Origin: Shewanella marina JCM 15074
GTDB lineage: Bacteria > Pseudomonadota > Gammaproteobacteria > Enterobacterales > Shewanellaceae
NCBI RefSeq assembly: GCF_000614975.1
Contig: NZ_BALM01000017.1
Location: 19,971-83,970 of the forward strand
Direction of reading: 5' to 3'
DNA: 64,000 nucleotides
The position numbers were made by a program, and so were the translations under genes. The notes beneath the pieces were generated by a model. That model had not been told where the DNA came from. It ran no database searches and was given only the letters and a program-made list of their open reading frames with translations. Positions within the stretch are counted from its first letter, which is position 1, and each line of letters opens with the position of its first letter. Positions 1 through 9,487 of the stretch are shown here, in pieces.

Positions 1-36
1 CCGCAATCACGCGGGGAAGAAAATTAAAATAATCTA

Positions 37-462
37 TTAAGCAGGCTTTCGATGTAGCCGTATCAATAACTCGGCTTCAGCTCTTGGAAGTTCACACTCC
101 GCAACAAGCTCTTCAATTCCAGCCCCAAGTTCAACCATCTTCATGGCACGGCTATATAAGCGTGATTGTGGATCTTGCTGGCCCGTGCCCACCTCATCTA
201 AACGAGCATCTTGTGATTGCAGCTTCTTATCAAACTCCATCACTCGACGCCCTACTCCTATAATACCACTACGTAACTCTTGAACTTCACGAGCTAAGGC
301 CTCGCGGTGCTTGTCACCTTCCTTAACTAATACCGTTAATGCCTCAACTTTTCCCCTTAATGTGCCAAACACTCGCATAAGATAAAAAACTAAGCCAATA
401 CAACTGCAAGCAATCACACATGCCAATGCCACAATCAAAAACTCAGTGCCAAACATAGTCAT
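37..462 (-). CDS. DUF2802 family membrane-anchored protein of the polar flagellar/chemotaxis locus
   Basis: Protein of 141 residues with one N-terminal membrane segment (about residues 7-29), a coiled-coil-like stretch (about 35-85) and a C-terminal helical part ending in a helix-turn-helix-like sequence rich in Leu and Glu. I recognise it as the DUF2802 protein that closes the fliA-cheY-cheZ-cheA-cheB-parA-cheW gene set in Shewanella and relatives; its function is not known. An AGGAG lies 6 bases before the chosen ATG. It follows the 142-residue membrane protein by about 30 bases, so the two are probably cotranscribed. Here the chemotaxis genes that normally precede it are missing. Confidence 0.75.
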   Translation of the reverse strand: MTMFGTEFLIVALACVIACSCIGLVFYLMRVFGTLRGKVEALTVLVKEGDKHREALAREVQELRSGIIGVGRRVMEFDKKLQSQDARLDEVGTGQQDPQSRLYSRAMKMVELGAGIEELVAECELPRAEAELLIRLHRKPA

Positions 463-492
463 CCTTAACTCCTAACAATTCAATCTTGTATT

Positions 493-921
493 CTATTCAT
501 TTACATCACGAGTGGTTATAATGACACCACCGCTTTCAAGTGGAACAACATTCACCGATGGATCCATTGGAATCGCATCATATTTAGGGATCATATCCCG
601 CTGTTGTTGTAACGCATTAATTTGATCAATTTTTTGCTGCTCTGGAGTAATAGCCACATCCACTTCAGCTCCCGGCTCTGCAAAATTTAATAACGACTGC
701 ATTGCCGATGGTGTGCTGTCTAACCAGCGTCCTATTAATTGCGCTTGATCATCATCAGCCACCAATATTATTTGTTGTTCCGTTAACGTTATAACCTGCT
801 TTTCTAATTTACTATTCGTCAATCTTAAATCTAAATATAAACAAGCTAGAATAAAAATAATCATACATAACAGAAAAATCCCTACCACTAACCAAATTGG
901 TTTTTCAGCCTTCTGTGTCAT
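493..921 (-). CDS. Membrane-anchored protein of the chemotaxis locus
   Basis: Protein of 142 residues: short basic N terminus, one strong hydrophobic segment (about residues 9-29), then a heptad-like stretch and a soluble tail. It contains no catalytic motif that I recognise. Its position next to the DUF2802 gene matches a small protein usually called 'membrane anchored protein in chemotaxis locus' in Shewanella and Alteromonadales; that assignment rests on context and topology, not on a motif. Normally cheW lies directly upstream. Here the next gene upstream is the cheY relic, only about 30 bases away, so a block of chemotaxis genes appears to have been lost between them. Confidence 0.6.
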   Translation of the reverse strand: MTQKAEKPIWLVVGIFLLCMIIFILACLYLDLRLTNSKLEKQVITLTEQQIILVADDDQAQLIGRWLDSTPSAMQSLLNFAEPGAEVDVAITPEQQKIDQINALQQQRDMIPKYDAIPMDPSVNVVPLESGGVIITTRDVNE

Positions 922-950
922 TTAATGACTAGCTCCATTTCTATTAACAA

Positions 951-1321
951 TTAAAATATTCGTTGTAAGTTTTTCTTTAAAATTGCAGCAGTAAAAGGTT
1001 TAACAATATAGCCATTAACACCTGCTTGCTGGGCACTAATAATAGATTGTCGCTCAACTTCAGCCGTAACAATAATAACTGGTAATGATTTTAATTCATT
1101 ATCACTCCGAATAGATTTTAATAAATCTATTCCAGCAACATTAGGCAAATCCCATTCAGTTATCACTAATTCAAAATCACCTTTATTAAGCATATTAAGT
1201 GCCATCGCACCATCTTGTGCTTCATGCTATTATTAAAACCTAAATCAGCTAATAAGTTTTTAGTAATTCGCCGCATCGTTGGCAATTCATCTGCGATTAA
1301 AATTTTAAGATTTTTATTCAC
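951..1321 (-). pseudogene. cheY: CheY response regulator, frameshifted and with Asp-to-Glu at the phosphorylation site
   Basis: CheY binds the flagellar motor switch when phosphorylated by CheA. The N-terminal part reads from a GTG at 1321 (KILIADE, then TMRRITKNLL); the rest reads in another frame from about 1223 (EAQDGAMAL through GYIVKPFTAA to the stop at 951). One extra G at about 1223 (ATGGAA instead of ATGAA) restores a normal protein of about 123 residues. Independently of the frameshift, the phosphoacceptor Asp (Asp57 in E. coli) is Glu (VITEWDLP), and the second acidic-pocket Asp is also Glu. The Thr and the Lys of VKPF are kept. The protein is unlikely to be switched by phosphorylation even if the frame is intact. 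It lies directly downstream of fliA. Confidence 0.8.
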
Positions 1322-1338
1322 ACGCTACCGCCAATCAA

Positions 1339-2061
1339 TTAGCTAACATGAGTCCAATGCTTAAGTTTAGATTTTAATCTCAACATCGCTTGACTAAGAA
1401 TTTGGCTCACTCTTGACTCACTGACTTCTAATACTGCCCCAATCTCTTTTAAATTTAAGGCTTCGTCATAATAGAGAGATAATACTAGCGCATCACGTTC
1501 CGGCAGTAATTGAATCGCATCCACTAATGCTTGTTGAAATTCTGTTTCAGCAAGCGCATCAAAACTGTCATCGCCAGTATCATGTCCAAAACCAATCACA
1601 TCGTGAGAGACGCCTAAGTCCTCAATACCCACGATTTTACCCATGCTGACATCATTCAAGATACCATGGTAATCATCAAGCGAAACTTCCATTCGAGTAG
1701 CGATTTCAACATTACTGGCATCACGCCCTAACTCTTGCTCAAGCTCATCCATGACCTGAGCTACGCGACGTTGATTACGGTGCACAGACCGAGGTACCCA
1801 ATCACCGCGACGGATCTCATCTAACATTGAGCCGCGAATGCGGATCCCTGCAAACGTTTCAAATTTTGCCCCTTTACCGCCATCAAATTTAGCAGCGGCC
1901 TCCAGTAACCCGATCATACCCGCTTGTAATAAATCATCTAATTGAACCGATGCAGGTAATCGTGCTAATAAATGGTGCGCAATTTTTTTGACTAAAGGTG
2001 CATATTGCTCAATAACAGCACTGCGATCATCTTGCTGACAATAGGCGGCGGCTTTATTCAC
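1339..2061 (-). CDS. fliA: Flagellar sigma factor FliA (sigma-28)
   Basis: Sigma-70 family factor that directs RNA polymerase to late flagellar promoters and is held inactive by FlgM. About 240 residues with region 2 (VIEQYAPLVKKIAHHLLARL, then DDLLQAGMIGLLEA), region 3 and a region 4 helix-turn-helix near the C terminus (LKEIGAVLEVSESRVSQI). I chose the GTG at 2061 because GGAGGA lies just before it; the longer reading would need an unsupported extension into flhG. The start overlaps the end of flhG, so the two are probably translationally coupled. Five matching TAAA-N15-GCCGATAA promoters occur in the window (flgM and the four flagellins). Confidence 0.95.
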   Translation of the reverse strand: MNKAAAYCQQDDRSAVIEQYAPLVKKIAHHLLARLPASVQLDDLLQAGMIGLLEAAAKFDGGKGAKFETFAGIRIRGSMLDEIRRGDWVPRSVHRNQRRVAQVMDELEQELGRDASNVEIATRMEVSLDDYHGILNDVSMGKIVGIEDLGVSHDVIGFGHDTGDDSFDALAETEFQQALVDAIQLLPERDALVLSLYYDEALNLKEIGAVLEVSESRVSQILSQAMLRLKSKLKHWTHVS

Positions 2062-2935
2062 TGGTTTCCTCCTCCGCGTAATGATTATGCTGGATAAGGC
2101 GTTCCACAAAGAATTCTAAGTGCCCACCAGGTTGCCTTGGTATAGGCCAAGTCACTATTTTATTAGCAAGCCCATAGTAGGCCATTGACGCTGGTGATTT
2201 AGGGAACGCCTCAACCACTAACTTTTGTTTACGAACAGATTTACGTAAATTCTCATCGAATGGAATAGTGGCGACCAATTCAAGTGCAACATCTAAAAAG
2301 CGATCTGTCACCTTGCTTAATTTAGCAAATAACTCCATACCTTCGCGTAAGTTACGTACCATATTGGCGACAATTTTAAAACGGAATACCCCATGTTCAC
2401 GGCTTAAAATTTTAATTAAAGCATAAGCATCGGTAATTGAAGTTGGTTCGTCACATACCACCACGACCACATCTTGAGAAGCACGCGAAAAACTCAGCAC
2501 CATATCGGAAATACCGGCCGCAGTATCGACAATGAGTACATCAAATTGAGTTCGCATCTCGCTAAAAGCTCGAATCAAGCCCGCATGATGCGCATGTGAT
2601 AACTCAACCATGCCTTTAGAGCCAGAACTAGCTGGAATAATCCCGATCCCCTTAGGGCCTTTTACAATAATGTCATCGAGTTCTGCATCGCCATATAACA
2701 CATGTGAAAGATTTCGATTCGAACGAATACCGAGCATCACATCGACATTAGCAAGGCCAAGATCGGCATCGAGTATCAATACTCGCTTACCCTTTTCTGC
2801 AAGGGCCACAGCAGTATTGATCGACACACTGGTTTTACCCACGCCGCCCTTGCCACCAGTCACAGCAATCACTTTGACTTTTTCATTACTCGGCTGATTC
2901 ATCATACGTAATCCGCTTGCTTGATCCAGGGTCAT
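2054..2935 (-). CDS. flhG: FlhG (FleN), MinD/ParA-like ATPase controlling flagellar number
   Basis: MinD-family P-loop ATPase that limits the number of polar flagella by opposing FlhF and by inhibiting FlrA. The deviant Walker A (KGGVGKTS) and Walker B-type DADLGLANVD are intact, and an N-terminal activation helix with a DQASGLR motif, typical of FlhG, precedes the ATPase domain. I chose the ATG at 2935 because the protein then begins MTLDQASGL as in relatives. It lies 5 bases after flhF and overlaps fliA. Full length, about 293 residues. Confidence 0.95.
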   Translation of the reverse strand: MTLDQASGLRMMNQPSNEKVKVIAVTGGKGGVGKTSVSINTAVALAEKGKRVLILDADLGLANVDVMLGIRSNRNLSHVLYGDAELDDIIVKGPKGIGIIPASSGSKGMVELSHAHHAGLIRAFSEMRTQFDVLIVDTAAGISDMVLSFSRASQDVVVVVCDEPTSITDAYALIKILSREHGVFRFKIVANMVRNLREGMELFAKLSKVTDRFLDVALELVATIPFDENLRKSVRKQKLVVEAFPKSPASMAYYGLANKIVTWPIPRQPGGHLEFFVERLIQHNHYAEEETSE

Positions 2936-2939
2936 AACT

Positions 2940-4328
2940 TTACTCAAATGCATAGGCCACTTTAGACCTGTAGGTATCTTGCGATTTTGACTGCTCATCC
3001 ATGGCCGCCAATGCTTTTCGTGCTAACTCAATCGTGTCGGCTAAACGCATATCTTCAGGTACACGTTGACCATCAGTCACATAATTAAGTGGCAATTTAT
3101 TATCAATTAGCACACTCAATGCGCCAGCAAGTGAGATTGACTCATCAAGCTTGCTTAATACTGCACCTGTGAGAGGAATTCGTTGGAAGTGACTAATGGC
3201 ATCTTCTAATACGCGACGTTGTGACGTTGATGACAACACCAAATAACTGCGAATAGGGATCCGATTGTCTGCCGCCAAATTATCTAACTGCTGATATAGC
3301 CGTAGATCTCTTTGTCCCATACCCGCAGTATCAATCAAGATCAATTGACGACTACGCAATTGATATAAGACTTGTTCAAGTTCATTTAAATCATGAGCTT
3401 GCTTAACAGGACAACCCATAATTTTGCCATAGGTCGCCAACTGCTCATATGCACCTATTCGGTAATGGTCTGTGGTCACTAAAGCAATTTTGTCGACACC
3501 ATGGCGCGCAGCATATCGTGCTGCCAATTTAGCTAAGGTTGTTGTTTTCCCCACTCCAGTCGGACCGACTAAAGCCACAATTCCACCTTGGCGAACAATA
3601 TCATCACCATGATTATCTAACATATTGGCTAGATATTGCGGTAATACCCGAGTCAATTCCCCCGGCTGATAACGTTGCGATAACTCAGCTAATTTAGTCG
3701 CGACAGGTAATGAGAAATCTGCTTCCAACAACTTGCTTTTAAGCATGGCGCCAACAGGATCGTTACGCTGCTGTTTATCGTTCATTAAGCTGGATAATTG
3801 ATGCGTCAGTAAGTTACGCATGGTCGCTAACTCTTGACGGACTGCATCAATTTCACTGGCACTCACTTTTGAATTTAATTTAGGTTCAGCCACCGTATTT
3901 CTAGCGGGCTGAACAGGTGACACTTTAGGCTCGGCAGCGGCTTGTTTATGTTGTTGTAATGCCCGAGACCATTCCGGCAACTCATTCTCATCGGCTTCTG
4001 TTTGTTTTTGTTGTGCCAATTTTCCTTGCTGTCTTTCTAATAGTGCTTGTAAAGAATCTGGCGCGGCTTGATGTTGATTTGTAGGTGTTGCCACTCGACT
4101 AAAATCATCTCCTAACGATACCTTGTCATCACCCAAACTTAACATGGCTGTATTGGGCAATTGCGGCATCGCTCTTGGCGATGGATCATCAAAATCGACA
4201 GCTGCAACTATCTCGATACCACCAGCAACTTTCTTATTTGACATGATGACAGCATCGTCACCCAAGGTTTCTTTCACTTGAGCCAAGGCAGCGCGCATAT
4301 CCTTTGCTAAAAAACGTTTAATCTTCAC
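2940..4328 (-). CDS. flhF: FlhF, SRP-type GTPase for polar flagellar placement
   Basis: SRP-family GTPase (462 residues) that marks the cell pole for flagellar assembly. The N-terminal basic B domain begins MKIKRFLAKDMRAALAQVKE. A variable Gln-rich middle region (about 75-190) leads to the N and G domains with the P-loop GPTGVGKTTTLAKLAARY (about residue 255), DTAGMGQRD, and a TKLDE-like box read here as SKLDES. It sits between flhA (10 bases) and flhG (5 bases), so it belongs to the flhA-flhF-flhG-fliA transcript that starts at the sigma-54 site at 6488-6502. Confidence 0.96.
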   Translation of the reverse strand: MKIKRFLAKDMRAALAQVKETLGDDAVIMSNKKVAGGIEIVAAVDFDDPSPRAMPQLPNTAMLSLGDDKVSLGDDFSRVATPTNQHQAAPDSLQALLERQQGKLAQQKQTEADENELPEWSRALQQHKQAAAEPKVSPVQPARNTVAEPKLNSKVSASEIDAVRQELATMRNLLTHQLSSLMNDKQQRNDPVGAMLKSKLLEADFSLPVATKLAELSQRYQPGELTRVLPQYLANMLDNHGDDIVRQGGIVALVGPTGVGKTTTLAKLAARYAARHGVDKIALVTTDHYRIGAYEQLATYGKIMGCPVKQAHDLNELEQVLYQLRSRQLILIDTAGMGQRDLRLYQQLDNLAADNRIPIRSYLVLSSTSQRRVLEDAISHFQRIPLTGAVLSKLDESISLAGALSVLIDNKLPLNYVTDGQRVPEDMRLADTIELARKALAAMDEQSKSQDTYRSKVAYAFE

Positions 4329-4338
4329 TTACCCACCC

Positions 4339-6438
4339 CTATTGGCCCACTGCATAGACAATTCGAATCTGTTTTTCATCAGGGATTTCTTGATATGAAA
4401 TCACCCGTAAATTTGGAATAGTATGTTTAACAAAACGAGACAAGGTTGAACGCAACATACCTGATGTTAATAAAATGGCAGGTTGGCCAATAATCTCTTG
4501 TTTCTGAGCAGCTTCTGCTAAAGATTGCTGCATACGTTCTGCAAGCCCAGGTTCAATATTCGGTCCCTCGCCCCCTGTCGCTTGCATTGACTGATGCAAC
4601 ATCTGTTCCAATTCTGGTGCCAAAGTAATGACAGGGATCTCCATCTCAGGCCCTGCAATCTCTTGCACAATCATCCGCTTAAGGGCTATACGAACCGCAG
4701 CGGTCAATACTTCTGAATCATTACTCTTAGGTCCATATTCAACCAAAGTTTGTACAATCGTACGTAAGTCTCGTACAGAAACACCTTCATTCAATAGGTT
4801 TTGCATCACCTTCACGACATTGCCCATGGTCATAATTTCAGGAATAAAACCATCAACCAATTTAGGTGTTTGCTTAGCCAACATTTCCAGTAACTGTTGC
4901 ACTTCTTCATAGCCCAACAGTTTGGCAGCATTGTTAGTTAATAATTGGCTTAAGTGAGTGGCTACTACCGTTGCTGAATCAACCACGGTATAACCTAATG
5001 TTTGCGCGTGTTCACGTTGCTCTGGGGTAATCCACACCGCATCTAAACCAAATGCAGGATCGATGGTTTTAATGCCATTCAATTCGCCATAAACTTGACC
5101 CGGATTAATCGCTAATTCGCAATCGTGACGAATTTCAGCCTCACCACAGGCAACGCCCATTAAAGAAATACGATACGCATTTGGGGGTAAATCAAGATTG
5201 TCGCGGATATGTACAGCAGGCACTAAGAAGCCAAGTTCCTGTGATAACTTTTTACGCACACCTTTAATACGTTGCAGTAACTCACCACCTTGGCCTTTAT
5301 CAACCAGAGGAATTAAACGGTAACCCACTTCAAGGCCAATGGTGTCAACATGATGCACATCTTCCCAGCTCAACTCTTTCGGCTCATGGGATAATGGTTC
5401 TAATGTTGATGTTGTCGCTTCAGTCAGTGCATTGACCTTAGCAAGTTGGTTACGGCGGCCAACCCACCAGCCACCAAGACCTGTCAATAACGCAAACGTT
5501 AAAAAAGCAAAATGTGGCATGCCCGGCACAATACCCATGATGAATAACACGCCTGCAGCAATATATAATGCTTTAGGACTGTCAAACATCTGACTCATCA
5601 TCAACTGACCCATATCGCCAGATTCATTTTGACGAGTCACCATTAATGCTGCCGCAATCGACAACAATAGCCCGGGGATCTGAGCCACTAAACCATCACC
5701 AATGGTTAATAAGGTATAAATTTCAGCTGCATCACTAAAGCTCAAGCCATGTTGCACCATACCGATAATAAAACCACCACAAATGTTAATCACCAGAATC
5801 AAAATACCAGCGATAGCATCACCTTTTACAAACTTTGAAGCACCATCCATCGCGCCGTAAAAATCCGCCTCTTTGGTCACTTCCTCACGACGGCTACGTG
5901 CTTGATCTTGATTGATCAACCCCGCATTTAAGTCGGCATCAATCGCCATCTGCTTACCCGGCATAGCATCTAAGGTAAAGCGGGCACTTACTTCAGAAAT
6001 ACGGCCTGCACCTTTAGTCACTACCGCAAAGTTAATAATGATCAAAATAAGGAATACAATTAAACCAACAGCATAGTTACCACCAATTACCACAGATCCG
6101 AAAGCTTCAATCACTTTACCTGCAGCATCACCGCCATTGTGGCCTTCAAGCAATACCACTCGAGTGGAAGCAACATTCAAAGCCAATCTTAATAATGTCG
6201 CGACTAATAAAACGGTAGGAAATGCCGCAAAATCAAGCGGTCTATCGGTGTAAATAGCAACAAGGAGCACGACCAGTGCCAAAGAAATATTAAATGAGAA
6301 TAAGATATCAAGCAGTAATGCGGGTATGGGCAAAATGATCATTGCCAATGAGGCCAACACTAATAAAGGTGTACCTATACCTTTAAAATTGGCTGGTTTT
6401 ATTTGCCTGATTTGTCCTAAGGTCGCCTTCACATCCAT
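4339..6438 (-). CDS. flhA: FlhA, flagellar type III export gate protein
   Basis: Inner-membrane export gate component (699 residues, usual length). The N-terminal half carries about eight membrane segments (about residues 20-335) with the conserved cytoplasmic FHIPEP loop region (SEVSARFTLDAMPGKQMAIDADLNAG). The C-terminal half is the cytosolic domain that docks chaperone-substrate complexes. It is the first gene of the flhA-flhF-flhG-fliA operon, with a sigma-54 element 50-64 bases upstream of its start. No defect seen. Confidence 0.97.
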   Translation of the reverse strand: MDVKATLGQIRQIKPANFKGIGTPLLVLASLAMIILPIPALLLDILFSFNISLALVVLLVAIYTDRPLDFAAFPTVLLVATLLRLALNVASTRVVLLEGHNGGDAAGKVIEAFGSVVIGGNYAVGLIVFLILIIINFAVVTKGAGRISEVSARFTLDAMPGKQMAIDADLNAGLINQDQARSRREEVTKEADFYGAMDGASKFVKGDAIAGILILVINICGGFIIGMVQHGLSFSDAAEIYTLLTIGDGLVAQIPGLLLSIAAALMVTRQNESGDMGQLMMSQMFDSPKALYIAAGVLFIMGIVPGMPHFAFLTFALLTGLGGWWVGRRNQLAKVNALTEATTSTLEPLSHEPKELSWEDVHHVDTIGLEVGYRLIPLVDKGQGGELLQRIKGVRKKLSQELGFLVPAVHIRDNLDLPPNAYRISLMGVACGEAEIRHDCELAINPGQVYGELNGIKTIDPAFGLDAVWITPEQREHAQTLGYTVVDSATVVATHLSQLLTNNAAKLLGYEEVQQLLEMLAKQTPKLVDGFIPEIMTMGNVVKVMQNLLNEGVSVRDLRTIVQTLVEYGPKSNDSEVLTAAVRIALKRMIVQEIAGPEMEIPVITLAPELEQMLHQSMQATGGEGPNIEPGLAERMQQSLAEAAQKQEIIGQPAILLTSGMLRSTLSRFVKHTIPNLRVISYQEIPDEKQIRIVYAVGQ

Positions 6439-6487
6439 TTGATAACAGCCTAAACTTTGACATATTTATTAATATAATCAACAAAAA

Positions 6488-6502
6488 GCAATTAACATGC
6501 CA
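6488..6502 (-). promoter_or_regulatory. Sigma-54 promoter of flhA
   Basis: On the minus strand TGGCAT-N5-TTGC, one mismatch from the -24/-12 consensus TGGCAC-N5-TTGC, about 50 bases before flhA. Probably activated by FlrA or FlrC. Confidence 0.75.
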
Positions 6503-6521
6503 AAAACAATCTATTTACATA

Positions 6522-7655
6522 TTAATGACGTAGTTCTTCAGGAATAGGTTGTGATAAAGGCAGTGGTTTAGGCTTTTTGCCTTTACCTCGTTGGAATTGA
6601 CGTAACTGAAACACATAAGCTAACACTTGCGCTACCGCAGTAAATAATCCATCAGGGATCTCTTGCTCAATACGAGTACTGTAAAAAATAGCACGCGCAA
6701 GTGGCGGTGCTGAAACAATGGCAACGTCATGCTCACGAGCAATTTCTCTAATTTTAAATGCAACCTCATCAACCCCTTTCGCCACCACATAGGGGGCAGA
6801 TGCTTTACTGGCATCATACTTCACCGCTACCGCATAATGTTCAGGGTTCACCACAATCACATCAGCATTCGGCACTTCAGCCATCATACGTCGATGCGAC
6901 ATTTCATATTGTAATTGGCGGATACGACTTTTAACTTCAGGTTTTCCTTCCGTATCTTTATATTCGTCTTTGACTTCCTGCTTGGTCATCTTTAACTGTT
7001 TATTGTGATTCCAAATCTGGTATGGCACATCAATCAAGGTAATTAATACAATCGAAAAACATATCAAAAAGAAAATCCAACTAATGATCTCTAAACCATG
7101 ATAAACATTATTGGGTAACTGCTCATTAGAGAGTTGAATAATCCGCCCAAAATATAATTTAAGCAGTAAAAAAGCACTGATTGCAACGACTGAAAACTTA
7201 GCAATACTCTTCGCTAATTCAACTGCAGCTTGTACGCCAAACATCCGCTTAAAACCAGACATGGGATTCATTTTACTGCCTTTAGGCATAAAGGCTTTAG
7301 TCGAAAAAGAGAGACCGCCTAAAGCTACATTGCCCATAAAGGCTAAAAACACCAGTAATGAAATAAACCCTAATAATGGCCAACCTAATTCCTGACCTAT
7401 CGGTCCCCATACACGCAACATACTATATTCATCAAAAATATTAGCGCGTGAGGGACTAAACAGCTGCGTCATAATCGTTGCAAGGCTGTCGCCCAACATA
7501 GGGCCAATAGTCATAAAACCAATGGCTGACGCGACTAATACCGCAAATGTGCCTAACTCTTTTGACCGTGCAACCTGCCCTTTTTCTCGCGCTTGTTGCA
7601 AGCGTTTGGGGGTGGCTTCTTCAGTCCGTTCTTGGCTGCTATCGTTATCTGCCAT
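6522..7655 (-). CDS. flhB: FlhB, flagellar export switch protein
   Basis: Type III export component (377 residues) that switches export specificity after autocleavage of its cytoplasmic domain. Four membrane segments lie at about 40-215, followed by a charged linker (EVKDEYKDTEGKPEVKSRIR) and the cytoplasmic domain. The cleavage site, normally Asn-Pro-Thr-His, reads Asn-Pro-Glu-His (NPEHYAVAV, about residue 269). The scissile Asn-Pro is kept but the Thr is replaced. I chose the ATG at 7655 (MADNDSSQERTEEATPKR), which overlaps the fliR stop in a TAATG junction. It is the last gene of the fliK-to-flhB cluster. Confidence 0.95.
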   Translation of the reverse strand: MADNDSSQERTEEATPKRLQQAREKGQVARSKELGTFAVLVASAIGFMTIGPMLGDSLATIMTQLFSPSRANIFDEYSMLRVWGPIGQELGWPLLGFISLLVFLAFMGNVALGGLSFSTKAFMPKGSKMNPMSGFKRMFGVQAAVELAKSIAKFSVVAISAFLLLKLYFGRIIQLSNEQLPNNVYHGLEIISWIFFLICFSIVLITLIDVPYQIWNHNKQLKMTKQEVKDEYKDTEGKPEVKSRIRQLQYEMSHRRMMAEVPNADVIVVNPEHYAVAVKYDASKASAPYVVAKGVDEVAFKIREIAREHDVAIVSAPPLARAIFYSTRIEQEIPDGLFTAVAQVLAYVFQLRQFQRGKGKKPKPLPLSQPIPEELRH

Positions 7656-8452
7656 TAGCCGCCTCCCAATTGTGTACACTGCAGCCGCACCAAGTCACAA
7701 ATCACTTGCTGGGCACTTAGCCAAATACGGTCAAAATGACTCATTACGGTTTCTAATGTCAGCCATAAAATCACTAACCCCGAAATCATAGTAATAGGGA
7801 AACCGATTGCAAAAATATTGAGCTGCGGTGCTGCGCGGGTCATCACCCCGAATGATAAGTTAATCACTAACAAAGCAACGATAGCAGACATAGACATGGT
7901 TAATGCAGCGGCAAAAATATAACTGCCCCACAATACCAACTTATGATAAGCCCCAATGGCAATGCCTTCTGTACTAACTGGCAGTGTTTCAAAGCTAACA
8001 ATCAACATTCTCACCATCAATAGATGACCATCAACCGCTAAAAACACCATGGTGGCTAACAATAGAAAAAAGTTACCCACAACGGGCGTTTGTTGACCAG
8101 AACCTGGGTCAACCATAGACGCAAAACCTAAACTGGTTTGCATACCAATAATTTGACCAGCAAGCACAAAACACTGCATCAGCAACAAGCTAACAAAGCC
8201 CATAGCAATGCCAATGAGAATTTGCTGTAACGTAATCAGAAAGCTAGTAATCGAAAATAATTCAGTATATGCCACCGGCGGCAGCATAGGCACAACCGCA
8301 ACGGTCACGGCGACAGAAAGTAATAAACGGATCTGTTTAGGGGTGTTATTAGAACCTATAACCGTCATCACCATAAACATGCTAGAGATGCGAAAAAATG
8401 GCCAGATATAATTAGCCAAAGACTGCATGACGGTCTCAAGCAACAACTCCAT
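7655..8452 (-). CDS. fliR: FliR, flagellar export gate membrane protein
   Basis: Polytopic inner-membrane protein (265 residues) that forms the export gate with FliP and FliQ. About six membrane segments span nearly the whole length. Contains the family's LVLAGQIIGMQTSLGFASMVDP-like region around residue 95 (seen as CFVLAGQIIGMQTSLGFA). Overlaps flhB by a TAATG junction and follows fliQ by 4 bases, as in all FliPQR-FlhB operons. Confidence 0.96.
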   Translation of the reverse strand: MELLLETVMQSLANYIWPFFRISSMFMVMTVIGSNNTPKQIRLLLSVAVTVAVVPMLPPVAYTELFSITSFLITLQQILIGIAMGFVSLLLMQCFVLAGQIIGMQTSLGFASMVDPGSGQQTPVVGNFFLLLATMVFLAVDGHLLMVRMLIVSFETLPVSTEGIAIGAYHKLVLWGSYIFAAALTMSMSAIVALLVINLSFGVMTRAAPQLNIFAIGFPITMISGLVILWLTLETVMSHFDRIWLSAQQVICDLVRLQCTQLGGG

Positions 8453-8456
8453 CGGA

Positions 8457-8726
8457 TTATCCTATGACCATTGGAATACGCTCGACCATACTAAAGAAGA
8501 AATCCATTAGCGTGCGTACCAACCAATGCCCACCCACCATTAATGCCATCAGAGTGACAATTAAACGGGGTAAGAAACTTAGAGTTTGTTCGTTAATAGA
8601 GGTAGCAGCTTGGAATACAGCAACTACTAAGCCAACAATCAAGCCCGGCACAACGACAGCAGATACAATGATAACTACGATAGATAAAGCATGGCGAAAT
8701 ACATCAACAAAATCTTCTGGAGACAT
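8457..8726 (-). CDS. fliQ: FliQ, flagellar export gate membrane protein
   Basis: Small export gate subunit (89 residues) with two membrane helices (about 15-40 and 50-75) separated by the conserved loop with QAATSINEQTLSFLPR. It sits between fliP (2 bases) and fliR (4 bases), the standard order. Full length for the family. Confidence 0.96.
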   Translation of the reverse strand: MSPEDFVDVFRHALSIVVIIVSAVVVPGLIVGLVVAVFQAATSINEQTLSFLPRLIVTLMALMVGGHWLVRTLMDFFFSMVERIPMVIG

Positions 8727-8728
8727 TG

Positions 8729-9487
8729 TCAGCCTCCAAAACTATTGGCTAAGGTACCCATCACTAAGCTCCAACCATCAACCAACACAAATAGCATAAT
8801 CTTAAACGGCAGTGACACAATCATGGGGGATAACATCATCATACCCATAGCCATCAAGATACTCGCCACCACAAGGTCAATAACCAAAAATGGGATAAAT
8901 AACATAAATCCAATTTGGAACGCGGTTTTCAATTCGCTAGTGATAAATGCAGGAATGATAATCTGCATCGGCGCATCATTAACTGAGTTAATATTCTGAT
9001 AACCCGAGATCTCAATAAATGTATTGAGATCGGTCACACGGGTTTGACTTAGCATAAATTGCTTTAATGGCTGATGCCCAATTTCATAAGCTTGTTCAAT
9101 ATTTATTTTGGCGTCCATATAAGGTTGCACTGCTTGCTCATACACTTGCGTGAACACTGGCGACATAATAAAGAAACTTAAAAATAAGCTAATACCAATT
9201 AAAATTTGATTGGATGGGGTTTGTTGTAAACCAATGGCTTGTCTTAAAATAGACAACACCACAATAATTCGAGTAAAAGAGGTCAGCATAATGACCATGG
9301 CGGGTAAAAAGCTGAGCGCCGTCATTAAGATAAGAATTTGCATCGTTACCGAATAACGACTTGAGCCATCCTCACCAGTGGTCACGGTTACGGCGGGTAA
9401 AATGCCTTCTTGCGCCTGTGCCCAAGGGGCAATAAACAGTAAAATTAACGGTAGCGCAGTTACAATCCTTTGTAATAATAAACTCAT
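8729..9487 (-). CDS. fliP: FliP, flagellar export gate protein
   Basis: Core export gate protein (252 residues). An N-terminal signal peptide (cleavage likely after WAQA) is followed by a periplasmic segment and membrane segments with the family motifs [20 protein letters not shown] and, near the C terminus, [20 protein letters not shown]. Overlaps the end of fliO by 4 bases (ATGA-type junction), indicating coupled translation. Confidence 0.96.
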   Translation of the reverse strand: MSLLLQRIVTALPLILLFIAPWAQAQEGILPAVTVTTGEDGSSRYSVTMQILILMTALSFLPAMVIMLTSFTRIIVVLSILRQAIGLQQTPSNQILIGISLFLSFFIMSPVFTQVYEQAVQPYMDAKINIEQAYEIGHQPLKQFMLSQTRVTDLNTFIEISGYQNINSVNDAPMQIIIPAFITSELKTAFQIGFMLFIPFLVIDLVVASILMAMGMMMLSPMIVSLPFKIMLFVLVDGWSLVMGTLANSFGG

